From assembly GCA_021495925.1 (NCBI GenBank), contig JAKEKT010000001.1, positions 1,178,001 to 1,242,000 of the forward strand: a stretch of 64,000 bases of DNA. The letters run 5' to 3'. The first letter of the stretch is position 1, and each line of letters opens with the position of its first letter. A model generated the notes under the pieces. The model worked only from the letters and a program-made list of their open reading frames with translations, did no database searches and had not been told where the DNA came from. Made by a program: the position numbers and the translations under genes. This document shows positions 1-10,198 of the stretch, in pieces. This DNA is from Diplodia intermedia (Eukaryota; Ascomycota; Dothideomycetes; Botryosphaeriales; Botryosphaeriaceae).

Positions 1-1542
1 TTCTTGCCTTCGGGGTTCTTTGCGTTGAGGATGGCCTCGCAGATGAGCGCCAACGTAATCGCCGCGCTTCCGAAGATCAATGGCTTGAGAGTAAGAGTTA
101 GCTAATTCCCATGCCCCGGGGGTTTACTCGCATACCTTCTTCCTTCCAAAGCGGTCCAAGAAGAAGGTGATGAAGATGAGATCTGTGAAAGCGGTTAGGA
201 TATTCCCCGTGTCATGCAGGGCAGAGCGACACATACTGCAGAGCGGGCCGACGCAGTTGTAGATGCCGGTAACGAGCAAGTTGCGGGATCCTTCGATACC
301 CAGGTTCTCGTACATGAGGGTCTGATAGTAGTTGATGACGTTGATACTTTGTCGCGAGTCAGCCTTGGTTTCATTCCGGCTCTCCCGGTTGACACGACAT
401 ACCCAGTCATCTGAGTGAAGACCTGCACAGCTGTGGCGTGCATAAGACGGATTCTCCATTGCTTGACGGTGAACATGATGCGCCAGCCACTGAATGGCAC
501 TGGTCAGTAAGTGAAACCTGCAGCATCCATGGATGTTCACTAACGGTGCGGTGATAGCCTTTTCGGCGGCGATGGTGGTTTTGATCTCATGGAACTCGCG
601 GTTGATCCACTCGTCGTTTTGGCCGTTGTAATGGAGCTTTCGAAGGACACGCATTGCCTCCTCGTCACGGTCCGTCTCGAGTAGATGCCTGGGAGATTCG
701 GGAAAGAAGGGCATGCCGCACATCAGGAGCACGCAGGGTATGGCCTGAAAGGCAAGGGGAAATCTCCTGCACCAGCTTGTCAGTGCTCACAATCAATCCT
801 CGGGCCGAGTCAGGAATTGCCGCATGGGAATGGGTTGTGTCGACAAATGGGACGAAGAAGCACCCACCAAGAGAACGAGCTGGTGCTGGGGACATGGTGG
901 CTTCCGTAGCCGATCCAGGTGGAGACGATGAATCCGACACCGATCATCTGCTGCGCAATTCCGACGATCAAACCTACAGGGATGTCAGGGCCGAAATTTC
1001 CATATTGGGGTCGCAACTTGAAACTTGCCTCTCTTTGCAGGATGCGCGCATTCACTCTGGTAGACGGGCACACTCATGGAGAGAATGCCAACAGCCCATC
1101 CGGCCAGGATCCGGCCAACCAACATCATGGCCAGGTGCATGGCAGCGCACTGGAGGATAGCGCCCACGCAGGCAACGGTGGCGCCAATGATGATAGTCCC
1201 CTTCCGGCCGAAGCGATCCATAGTCAGACCGCCGGTCAAGCTACCAAAGACAGCCCCACCGGAAAAGGTGGAGTTGATTGCTCCTATGATCGGAGAGGTT
1301 TTGGTTGTGTCGAAGAAAGCGAGGAAATGCGGAGACTGGATGACGTCGGTCATGACTGCAAGGCCGTCAGTTCGTCTGAGAATCAGCAGTTCTGGGTCGA
1401 ACCGGCGACTTACCACCAGAGTCGTAGCCGAACAGGAAAGACCTGAGAACGATCAGCTAATTGCTGCGGCCCGGACCCGCTCCCGGAAGACTCACCCTGT
1501 CGCCGCGAACACGGCCAGCGAGATGTTGAACCAGAGACCCAT
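1..1542 (-). CDS. MFS sugar porter, C-terminus cut by window edge
   Basis: Proton-coupled hexose/sugar transporter of the plasma membrane (sugar porter family). Although it looks broken in every single frame, joining nine exons gives one continuous protein: 1542-1496, 1442-1414, 1355-1029, 973-868, 766-545, 489-403, 346-237, 182-136 and 83-1. It begins MGLWFNISLAVF, has the TM1 motif GYDSGVMTDV, the loop motif MDRFGRKG after TM2, PESPRHLLE before the central loop and INVINYY in TM7, all sugar-porter signatures. The intron at 974-1028 has a GC donor (GCAAGT) instead of GT. The last TM helices and the PETKG-type signature lie beyond position 1. The start codon is fixed by the conserved N-terminus. 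It diverges from the GH3 gene at 2217, which suggests shared carbohydrate regulation. Substrate cannot be told from sequence. Confidence 0.9.
974..1028 (-). other. GC-AG intron
   Basis: A 55-nt intron in the sugar porter gene with donor G/GCAAGT and acceptor CTGTAG. Removing it joins HPAKRG to LIVGIAQQ, the expected family sequence, and no GT donor nearby gives that frame. Confidence 0.75.
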
Positions 1543-2216
1543 GTTGGCTATAATCTCAGCTCAAGAATATGCCTCTGCCGGAGGATAGGAGAGCGGTGGC
1601 CAGGTAATAATACTTCGCGCAGGCTCGCGTTGCACCTGATTACCCGGCTCTGGGCGCTCTACCATGCCTAGTTGGACGCGGAGCGACCAGCACCCATGGG
1701 CAGATCGCAGGCATGGTGCCATGTCATCCCATGCCATTCCTCCAGTGGCATGCCTTTCCTCCAGTGGCATGCCTTCCCGTCTGGGCTCGCGCGCAATTCC
1801 CCCGCACTCCGCAGCCAAGCTCTCCCCAGACATCACCCCGGGCGGCCCGTGCGCCATATATTCCGCCAATGGGAGCCCCGCCCTGTTTCAACCCCCCAGT
1901 TCTGTCAGCCCGGGCTCGCGGTCATCCGACCGGGGCCGCTTGTAAATTGGGACGGCGAGGCTCTTCTGCGGGGCCATTCTGCCTAAACTCCACCCGGCTC
2001 CCTCCCTGGTGCCCTAATTCCCGCGATCTTCCAGGGACAGAGATCCGAGAACACGAGTTGCCGAGCCGCAAGCTAGCTTGGACAGGTACCAGGAACGGCC
2101 ATGAAGTTATTTAAAAAGCTGCGCGGGGCCGCCCGTCGCTGGCCCTTTCATTCTCGCCCCGTCTGTCTTTCGGAGAGAGCAAACCGATCCCCCCCGCGTC
2201 CTGTCAGACCACGACC
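1543..2216. promoter_or_regulatory. Divergent promoter, sugar porter / GH3 glycosidase
   Basis: This 674-bp region separates two diverging carbohydrate genes. On the GH3 side a TATA-like TATTTAAAA lies at 2108-2116, about 100 bp before the ATG. Matches to the fungal CreA consensus SYGGRG occur at 1876-1881 and 1894-1899 (both on the minus strand) and at 1968-1973 (GCGGGG, plus strand). Carbon-catabolite repression is therefore plausible, but such short motifs are common in GC-rich DNA. A 19-bp tandem duplication sits at 1738-1775. Confidence 0.45.
1738..1775. repeat. 19-bp perfect tandem duplication in promoter
   Basis: Two identical adjacent copies of TCCTCCAGTGGCATGCCTT (1738-1756 and 1757-1775). 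Each carries the palindrome GGCATGCC. Confidence 0.9.
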
Positions 2217-4769
2217 ATGGTCTCGAGCTCGGCAGCCGCTGTTGTGGCTGTGGCCATCGCTGCCGGCGCCACCGCCCAGAACGTCACCACCAATGGCACG
2301 GCCCCGCTGTACAAGAATCCCGCGGCGCCCGTCGAGGACCGCGTGCAAGATCTACTGTCGCGCATGACCGTGCAGGAGAAGGTGGCGCAGCTCATCCAGG
2401 GCGACATCACGAACTTCATCAATCAGACCACCGGCGAGTTCAACGCCAGCGGCCTGGTTTGGAACATGGAATGGCGGGCAGGCCAGATCTGGACCGGCTA
2501 CCCTATCTCCCAAGTGAGGCCCGTTTGTAGAAACTGCCGTGCTGGTGCATTTCTGACGGGACGTGTAGCAAACGATTGCCGAGGCTGGCAAGATTGCGCA
2601 GGACTACCTCCTGCACAACACTACCCTGGGAATCCCGGCACTTGTAAGAAGATCCCAGAGCTTGTCGATGTGGTAGCTGACAGGGGCGCAACAGCTGCAA
2701 AATGAGGGCATCCACGGAGGTGAGAGTCTTCACGATCGCATTTGCCGGTGATGCACGTCTAACCAGGGGACAGTCTCTTACTTCAATTCGACCATCTTCA
2801 ACAGCCCCATCGCCCACGCGTGCTCCTTCAACCCCGAGCTGGTCGGCGAGATGGCCGACGTGATCGCACAGGAGGCGCTGGCGCTCGGCATCAACCAGAT
2901 CTTCGCGCCCGTCGTCGACCTGGCGCGCGAGCTGCGCTTCGGACGGGTCGAGGAGACGTACGGCGAGGACCCGTACCTGGCCGGCGAGATGGGCTACGCG
3001 TACGTGCGTGGGCTCGAGGCGCGCAACGTCAGCGCCATGGTCAAGCACTTTGCGGGCTTCAGCAACCCGGAGCAGGGCCTCAACACCGGCCCCGTGCACG
3101 GCGGCGAGCGCGAGCTGCGGACGACGTGGTTGCCGCCCTTCCACCGCGCCATCATCGATGCGGGGGCCACGAGCGTTATGTCGGCCTACCATTCTTGGGA
3201 CGGTGTCCCGGCGGTAGCGGACCATCACACGCTCACCGATGTAAGTCTGCGGGAGATTGGCGGTGGTGAGAGAGGGCTGCTGACAGACACGGCGCACAGA
3301 TCCTCCGCGAAGAATGGGGATACGAGTACTACGTGAGCTCCGACGCCGGAGGGACCGACCGGCTGTGCAAGAGCTTCAAGATGTGCAAAGCGGACCCCAT
3401 TGACAAGGAGGCCGTCACGCTGTACGCCCTGCCGGCCGGCAACGACGTCGAGATGGGCGGCGGCTCGTACAACTTCGAGACCATCATCGACCTGGTCGAG
3501 TCGGGCAAGCTGGACATGGACACTGTCGACACGGCCGTCGCCCGCACGCTCCGCACCAAGTTCGTGCTGGGCATCTTCGAGGAGCCGTACCGCGCGGTGC
3601 CGGCCAACGAGACGGCGCTGCACATCCACACGGCGCAGTCGGTCGCGCTCGCGCGCAAGCTCGACGCCGAGTCCATCGTGCTCCTCGAGAACAAGGAGAG
3701 CGTGCTGCCGCTCGACAAGGCCGCCAACGTCGCCGTCATCGGGCCCATGGCCGACTTCATGAACTACGGTGACTACGTCGTGCAGGACTCGCAGTACCGC
3801 GGCGTCACCCCCTTCGCCGGCATCAAGGCCGCGTCGAGCGGCACCGTGACGTACGCCCTCGGCGCCGAGCGCTGGTCCAATGACCAGTCGGGCTTCGCAG
3901 AGGCCGTGGCAGCGGCCGAGGCGGCCGACGTGGCCGTCGTGGTGGTGGGCACGTGGTCGCGCGACCAGACGGAGCTGTGGCAGGGGCTGAACGCGACGAC
4001 GGGCGAGCACGTCGACGTGCACTCGCTGCGGCTGGTGGGCGCGCAAAACGCCCTCGTCCAGGCCGTCGTCGCCACGGGCAAGCCCACCGTCGTCGTCTTC
4101 CAGAGCGGCAAGCCCGTCACGGAGCCGTGGATCTCGCGCAACGCGACGGCGCTGCTCCAGCAGTTCTACCCGTCCGAGCAGGGCGGCGCCGCCCTGGCCG
4201 ACGTGCTGTTCGGCGCGCACAACCCCAGCGGCAAGCTCTCCGTCGGCATCCCGCACGACGTCGGCACCGCCCCCGTCTTCTACGACTACCTCAACTCGGG
4301 CCGCAGCGTCGACGCGGGCGAAGTCTACGACAACGGCACCCTGCTCTTCGGCCACCAGTACGTTCTCAGCACGCCCCAGCCGCTGTACCCCTTCGGCTTC
4401 GGCAAGAGCTACGCCGACTTCGCCTACTCCAACGTCTCGCTGTCGGCCGCCACCGCGGGCGCCGCGGACGTGGTGACGGCGACGGTGAGCGTCACCAACA
4501 ACTCGACCCGCGACGGCCAGGAGGTGGTGCAGCTGTACGTCAGCGACCTCATCGCCAGCGTCGCCGTGCCCAACCTGGAGCTCAAGGGGTTCAAGAAGGT
4601 GCTCGTCAGGGCGGGCGAGACGGTCGACGTGGCCATCGACGTCGACGTGAGCAAGCTCGGCGTGTGGGACATTCGCATGAAGTACGTCGTCGAGCCGGGC
4701 GAGTTTGCCATTTGGGTCGGCAGCTCCAGCGCGGATCTGAGGGGGAATGCTACGCTGACGGTGGTTTGA
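2217..4769 (+). CDS. Secreted GH3 beta-glycosidase (glucosidase/xylosidase type)
   Basis: Glycoside hydrolase family 3 exo-enzyme, expected to release terminal beta-linked sugars from plant oligosaccharides outside the cell. Exons 2217-2513, 2569-2643, 2695-2719, 2774-3240 and 3300-4769 give 777 aa. Residues 1-20 are an alanine-rich signal peptide ending near ATAQ. The TIM-barrel domain includes EGIHG, RFGRVEETYGEDP and VKHF (about 223). The nucleophile segment reads YYVSSDAGG, with Asp303 as the likely catalytic residue. The beta-sandwich domain follows (IGPMADF, then NPSGKLSVGIP), and a C-terminal fibronectin-III-like domain (about 680-770) ends the protein. Many N-glycosylation sites fit secretion. 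The SDA context differs from the SDW of classic fungal beta-glucosidases, so glucosidase versus xylosidase is open. It diverges from a sugar porter. Confidence 0.93.
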
Positions 4770-5553
4770 AGCGGAAGTTGAAGTGTCGACTGGGCAGTCT
4801 ACCGGGAGCCTTTTATTTTTTTTTGGCTTCGATTAGTAAATATTGTACAGAGTTCTTCGTGGCCCGTCTTGTCTGTTGGTCACCGTTAATGTGCTACACA
4901 TGTTCGTCCACTCAGACTAATGGTGGGTTGAAAGTACAGGTACGGTTGCGTTACCTGACGATCTGACCCTGATGGTCCCAAAAGGACTCCGACTTACTCC
5001 GGTACTCGAGAAACCCAACGCTTTCCTTGCATACATAAGCAGCCAGCGGTGAGCGTGGATTCGTTGAACTGAGTCTATTGCAAAGCGGCGGTGGCTGCGA
5101 TTGTCTAGGGTTCTCCGTCTAGGGAAACTCGCTGATGGACAAGGTAATGCCGCAAGTTCCGAAACGTAGTTCTATGGTACTATAAATAATCAGCCGGGCT
5201 AACGTTATCTGGTAGTCTGAGGGGGAAGGTCTCAGTCACGTGATGACCGGAGACATAACCCATATCAGCCGGAGACATTGTCGGAACGCTTGGGTCCGCG
5301 CCGTCCCACAAAGCTTGATTGAACGTAAGCCGGCAGTTAAACAAAGGACATGGATGGTCCAACGTGTCAGCTGTGGCTTGCCAATGTGACCGAGAAGGAT
5401 CGCTTACTTTTCATACATAAAAGGGTAAAGATGGAGGGGTTGCAGAAGCACCATCATCACCATCATCACCATCATCATCATCATTAACGCCATCTCTTCG
5501 AAACTCCATACACTCTGAGATCCAGCTGATCAAGCTTTGAATCATCGACAACA
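4770..5553. promoter_or_regulatory. 3' region of GH3 and promoter of methyltransferase
   Basis: Spacer of 784 bp. The first part is the GH3 3' region. A perfect E-box palindrome TCACGTGA lies at 5236-5243, about 310 bp before the methyltransferase ATG, a candidate bHLH site. A TATA-like stretch (TACATAAAAG) occurs near 5414-5423. A CAT/CAC trinucleotide run lies at 5452-5484, probably in the 5' leader. Confidence 0.35.
5452..5484. repeat. (CAT)n microsatellite
   Basis: Eleven CAT/CAC triplets interrupted only by CAC units, about 70 bp before the methyltransferase start. No in-frame ATG makes it coding. Confidence 0.8.
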
Positions 5554-6473
5554 ATGGATTGGAAAGATCCCAACGTCGCGAAGAAGTACAAGCCGGGAGA
5601 GTCCATGACGGGCCCCTTCGCGCTCCCGCTCATCAAACAAGCCGGGCTGGACGACAGTCTGACCGGCAGCGATGAGCTGGTCACGCTCGACAACGCATGT
5701 GGCACCGGTATCCTGACGGTCCATCTGTACAGCACCCTTCCCGAGCACGCCAAAGACCGCCTCAACCACACCTGCGGCGACATCTCCCAGGGCATGGTCG
5801 ACATGGTGCAGAGCAGGATCAAGGAAAACGGCTGGAAGGGCGCGAGCTCCCGGATCCTCGACGCGCAGGTACCATCACCCTCCTTCCTTCCTTCCACCCG
5901 GCCAATTGCTAATTCGTTGGGCAGAAAATGGACGTGGCCTCCGACACCTTCACTCACGTCCTCACCAACTTCGCCTTCGTCGGCCTTCCCGACCCCGGGC
6001 AGGTTCTGACCGAGTGGTACCGCGTGCTGCGGCCGGGCGGCACCTGCGGCTTCACCGTCTGGGAGTTCGTGGGCTGGTACCCACCCGTCGAGGCGGCGGT
6101 GAAGTCGCTGGAAGGACCCAAGTTTCCCACGTGGAAGGAGTTCTGCAAGGCCTTCGCCACGACCGACGATCCGTGGGAGGAGCGGTCCTTCTTCGAACGC
6201 GGGGTGGGCGCCGCCGGCTTCGAGAACATGCGCGTCGAGCACTTCGAGAATCGGACCAAACATGCCAGCGCGCGCGAGTTCTGCGAGCTGTACGGCGTGA
6301 TCTGCAAGGTCATCACAGAGAAGTTTTGGAGCGAGGAGGAGAAGGAGAAGTATGGACCATTGCTGGAACCGGCGATCGAGAAAGCGTTGCAGGAGCAGTT
6401 TGGAGAGGGTGAGTTTTCGCTGGATTGGAAGGCGTGGATCATCACGGCGAAGAAGCCGTCGGAGAAGAAATAG
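5554..6473 (+). CDS. Class I SAM-dependent methyltransferase
   Basis: Small soluble S-adenosylmethionine methyltransferase, 287 aa from two exons (5554-5868 and 5925-6473; the 56-nt intron is CT-rich). Motif I is LDNACGTGI at about residues 45-53, which replaces the usual GxGxG by ACGTG, as often seen in fungal secondary-metabolite and LaeA/UMTA-like enzymes. The motif II/III region reads FAFVGLPDPGQ and the post-motif YRVLRPGG is clear. There is no signal peptide or membrane segment. The start at 5554 opens with MDWKDPNVAKKYK, a typical short N-terminus for the family. The substrate is unknown. No polyketide or peptide synthase is near, so it may act alone on a small molecule. Confidence 0.85.
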
Positions 6474-6741
6474 GATAGTGAATTGTGAAGCATCCATAGG
6501 CTGATGTAGGAAGAGAAAATTGTCGTTCGCTCGTATGGATCTGTGTGAAGTAGTGTGGGTTATTCTCTTTCTTTGAGCATAGCTGAGGGCGAGAAGAAGT
6601 GCTTATATGTAGCTAATATCAAGCCTCGTAATCTCCCGCCGAGAAAATGTCATCGGAGCCACGAGAGCCTCTTCTATTCAGGAGTCAGCATTCATGATAT
6701 TGAAGACAATAGCAGAAAGTTGACATGTCTCGAAGGGAAAC

Positions 6742-7479
6742 TTACTGCCGCCACTCAAAGGTCGTCTCTCCCCACGCGTCGCTGAAATAGTCCTTTATAA
6801 CAAGATAAGCCCGACGCTTGGAATCAGTACAGCTGCGAATACACTTAAAGTGTAGCACTATTTTGCGGTCTGCGGCGTGCCACTGCACACGAAATCTTCG
6901 CAAGGCGCGGGGTTTCGAAGCCAGCAACTCTTGGCACGTGACATCGTACAGCAAACCCATCCTCAACCCGTTTCCCGGACAGATGGTCGCATCAGCCATG
7001 GAAGTGCCGCCCCGGTTGCAGGTTTGGAGCATCACTTGGAGCTCGGCGGCGGGCGGCTGGGTGAGTAGCATGCGCCGCCAGGAGGCTTCGGGGCGCAGCA
7101 AGGCGGAGCGCTTTGCAGCGTCGGCCAGCCCCAACTCCTTGAAGGTGTCGTAGTCCCAGAAAAGCGGAAAGAAGATAGATTCTGGAGTGCTGCGGTCGAA
7201 CCACGGCCAGAAGGCTACGGCGAGGAGAGGGTTCCGCTCCCACCGGTCGATGGTGGGCTCATGGCCCGGGTAGTGGAACAGCTTCGTCGAAGTCGACAAG
7301 GATGGCGGAGTAGCTGTGGCCGGAAATGGGCGGAGGAACAGGGCTTGCTGGAGCGTGGGTGATGAGGCGATGGCGGTGTTGAAGGTCTTGCAGACGTTCT
7401 GGGCTAGCAGGAGGTCCTTCACAGGAAGCTTTGATAGAATGAGCTCCAGCAACTCGGGTGTATCCAGAACCTCATCCAT
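6742..7479 (-). CDS. F-box domain protein
   Basis: Probable substrate adaptor of an SCF ubiquitin ligase, 245 aa in one exon. The F-box occupies roughly residues 1-40 (PELLELILSKLPVKDLLLAQ, then the VCKTFN type ending). The remainder has no LRR or WD repeats; it contains a middle segment with repeated tryptophans and a C-terminal stretch ending GETTFEWRQ. The frame stays open upstream to 7707, but that extension is basic and low in information, while the Met at 7479 directly precedes the F-box, so I start there. It converges with the methyltransferase and diverges from the sugar porter at 8008. The target is unknown. Confidence 0.8.
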   Translation of the reverse strand: MDEVLDTPELLELILSKLPVKDLLLAQNVCKTFNTAIASSPTLQQALFLRPFPATATPPSLSTSTKLFHYPGHEPTIDRWERNPLLAVAFWPWFDRSTPESIFFPLFWDYDTFKELGLADAAKRSALLRPEASWRRMLLTQPPAAELQVMLQTCNRGGTSMADATICPGNGLRMGLLYDVTCQELLASKPRALRRFRVQWHAADRKIVLHFKCIRSCTDSKRRAYLVIKDYFSDAWGETTFEWRQ

Positions 7480-8007
7480 AGGGACGTTGTCAAAACAGAG
7501 GGTTGCGTGTCGTGAGAGGGTGGAGCAGCTGCCTGGCCTGGCGAGGTACCAAGCGGTCCCTGCAGCGGGAAGCTGCCTACGTGCCACCCTTACACTACCA
7601 CTCCATCCGAGCCTGCACCGGAAGTACCTACCACAATTTACGAGGCGCAGACGTACTGTGTAGGTATGATTCACCGGCGCTCGGGATAGCCGACCGAATG
7701 ACGTCACTCAACCGACCGGCATCTCTCAACACCTAACGGTTGCATCTTCGGTCTTCGGGACATTGATGCCGCCAACTTGCGCTTTTGGGACATGATCTTC
7801 TAAGCGCCAAGCTTCGGCCCAGCTACTCAACCGAGTCCGTCTTACCAGTCCCCAGACATTTGCCCCAGTCTTTTGCGGAGAAGACATGGGGGTAAGCTTT
7901 GCGGGTGTCGGCCGGCCTTGGGCTGCGGCAAACGCTTTCCTTATTACTGTCCCTCCCAGCCTACCCGCCCATGTCCAGCGTCATTCATTTCATCGTCCGA
8001 GAGCATC
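7480..8007. promoter_or_regulatory. Divergent promoter, F-box gene / sugar porter
   Basis: 528 bp. Two matches to the CreA consensus SYGGRG lie close together at 7863-7868 (minus strand) and 7875-7880 (GCGGAG, plus strand), about 130 bp before the sugar porter ATG. Paired sites of this kind are the arrangement expected for glucose repression, but binding is inferred only. Confidence 0.35.
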
Positions 8008-9865
8008 ATGTTTGGCACAAACCTGAGGGGGCGGTGGCTAAACTGGGCCATCACTGGTAAGTGTCCGCAAAGCCCTTTGCACATCAACATGCTAAGCTCC
8101 GACAAGCCGCCTCTTGCCAAGGCTTCCTCCTCCTGGGCTACGATCAGGGTGTCATGAGCGGCATCATCGGTGCCAACAATCAATTCGGAAATGACTTCAA
8201 CTACCCGGATGCGAACATGCAAGGCCTCATCGTCTCCATCTACGACGTGAGATGCCCCAACAGTCACCCAACAATCGTGAAGGCTGACGCGTCCAGATTG
8301 GATGCGCCTTTGGCTCGCTACTGTCATTCTTCTTTGCCGAAACCTACGGCCGGAGGAACATGATCATGGCCGGCGGCACCACCATGATCATAGGCACCAT
8401 CATCCTCACCTCATCAACCACCATTGCCCAGCTGCTGGTCGGCCGCATCGTCACCGGCATTGTAAGATGGCATCCCACTTGCCTCGAATGTCCACTGACG
8501 ACCCCAGGGCAATGGCTTCAACAGCTCCAACATCCCAGCCTACCAGTCCGAGCTCGCCAAGCCAAAGAACCGAGGCCAACTCCTCAGTGCCCAAGGCACC
8601 GTCACAATCGTCGGCCTGTGCATAGCCTACTGGATGGACTTCGGCTTGTCTTACGTCTCCGGGCCTGTCCAGTGGCGCTTGCCAATCGCCTTCCAAGCCT
8701 TCTTCGCCATCTGCCTGGTCGTACAAATGCTGCCACTCCCGGAAACACCCCGCTTCCTGATCGAGAAAGACCGTACGCGAGAGGCAGCCGACGTGCTCTC
8801 GCGGCTTGACAACGCCGCCGTTGATGACACTGAAGTCGTCGACACCGTGCGCACCATCCAGGCTTCTATCGAGAAGGAGACGAGGGGTGGGCCGTTCCAG
8901 TACAAGGAACTGATCACAGGTGGCCCGCAGGGCAACTTCAGACGCATATGCCTCTGCATGGCCGTCAACGTGCAACAGCAGTGGACCGGATCGAATTTTA
9001 TCAATTACTATGCTCCTACCGTCTACGAGCAGACCATGGGCTTGTCCCGTACCATGTCGCTCATCCTCGGCGGCTGCACGTCGCTAACGTACCTTGTCGG
9101 CAGCTTTATCCCGCTTTGGGTGAGTCCCTTCTCCCCCTCTCCTATCGACTACTTTTATTGCAAGCACTAAGAAAGTACAATATAGACTGTCGACAGATTC
9201 GGCCGCCGCGCGCTGCTCATGTTTAGCGCCGCAGGGCTGTGTCTCTGCTTCTCGCTCGCTAGCATCCTGCTGTCGACGGGCACGCAGCCCGCGGCCTACG
9301 GCGCCACCGCCATGGTCTTCCTGTTCCAGATCTTCCTCGGCATCGGCTGGTTGCCCATTCCTTGGTTCTACCCCTCCGAGGTCACGACCACGCGCATCCG
9401 CTCCAAAGGCCAAGCACTCGGTTCCTTTGTAAACTGGTAACATGACCCCCTCTTTCCTTCCCCCCCTTGTCCCCTATTCTTCCTTACTAAACAGCATTCC
9501 ATCACAGGATGTGCGTCTTCGCCGTCGTCCAAATCACTCCCATCGCCACGCAAAACATCAAGTGGCGCACCTTCGTCATCTTCGCCATCTTCTGCGCCCT
9601 CTGGGTCCCCATAGTCTATTGCTTCTACCCCGAGACCAACGGCCTCGAGCTCGAGGACCTCGACTACCTCTTCGTCAAAGGCGGCCTTACCGGTGGCGTG
9701 TGGAGCGCCAAGGGTGGCCGCACCGTGCACAAGCGGACCGGCCGCGAGGAAGCCGGCGTCGAGGGTGGGTTTGGAATCAAGGATCCCGAAGCCAAGACGT
9801 TGGAGGAGGATGATGCAGTCGAGGCGGAGAAGGATGGGGTGGTGAGGGAAGAGGCGAAGGCTTGA
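8008..9865 (+). CDS. MFS sugar porter (hexose/lactose-permease type)
   Basis: Twelve-helix sugar:proton symporter of the plasma membrane, 519 aa. Exons: 8008-8056, 8122-8246, 8297-8461, 8508-9119, 9186-9436 and 9508-9865; the 46-nt intron 3 is the shortest in the window. Family motifs are GYDQGVMSG in TM1, ETYGRRN after TM2, the PETPRFLIEKDR signature before the central loop, QQWTGSNFINYY in TM7, VDRFGRRA, and PETNGLELEDLD after TM12. The cytosolic tail is charged (EEDDAVEAEKDG). It is only distantly similar to the partial sugar porter at 1-1542, so this is not a recent duplication. Its neighbour at 10199 is a Zn2Cys6 factor in convergent orientation. The transported sugar is not deducible. 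Confidence 0.93.
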
Positions 9866-10198
9866 TATTGAGCGAGGACGTGGTGACTTTTGATTGTAGA
9901 GGAAAGCTGCTGAAGTGTCGGTAGAGACGCAATTGAATGGGCAAATTGTTATCCACATCTATGTCCGCGCATCCGCTTTGACTAGCCATGGAGGATGGCT
10001 TAGGAAACTTACTCCTACATCTGGACATCTGTTTCTACTGCCAACCTAAGTAAGCTCGAAGTTCTGCAACGTCCAGTACCTGCATTTCTGCTCACTGTTC
10101 GCACAATGCTTACTACTATTTCATCAATTGACATCGGATATGTTGGGTCATGCAGAGTATTTCGTTTCGCACCTACAGTCTCATGACTTCGTTATTGC
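9866..10198. other. Convergent 3' spacer
   Basis: 333 bp between the stop of the sugar porter and that of the Zn2Cys6 factor. I see no gene and no repeat. Confidence 0.6.

Noticed and set aside
124..1416. Apparent frameshifted pseudogene of a sugar porter
   Set aside because: All frame changes coincide with splice borders, and joining nine exons restores an intact family sequence.
3225..4355. 376-codon open frame antisense to the GH3 gene
   Set aside because: A shadow of the GC-rich coding strand; its Val/Arg/Asp-rich composition mirrors GH3 codons and has no domain.
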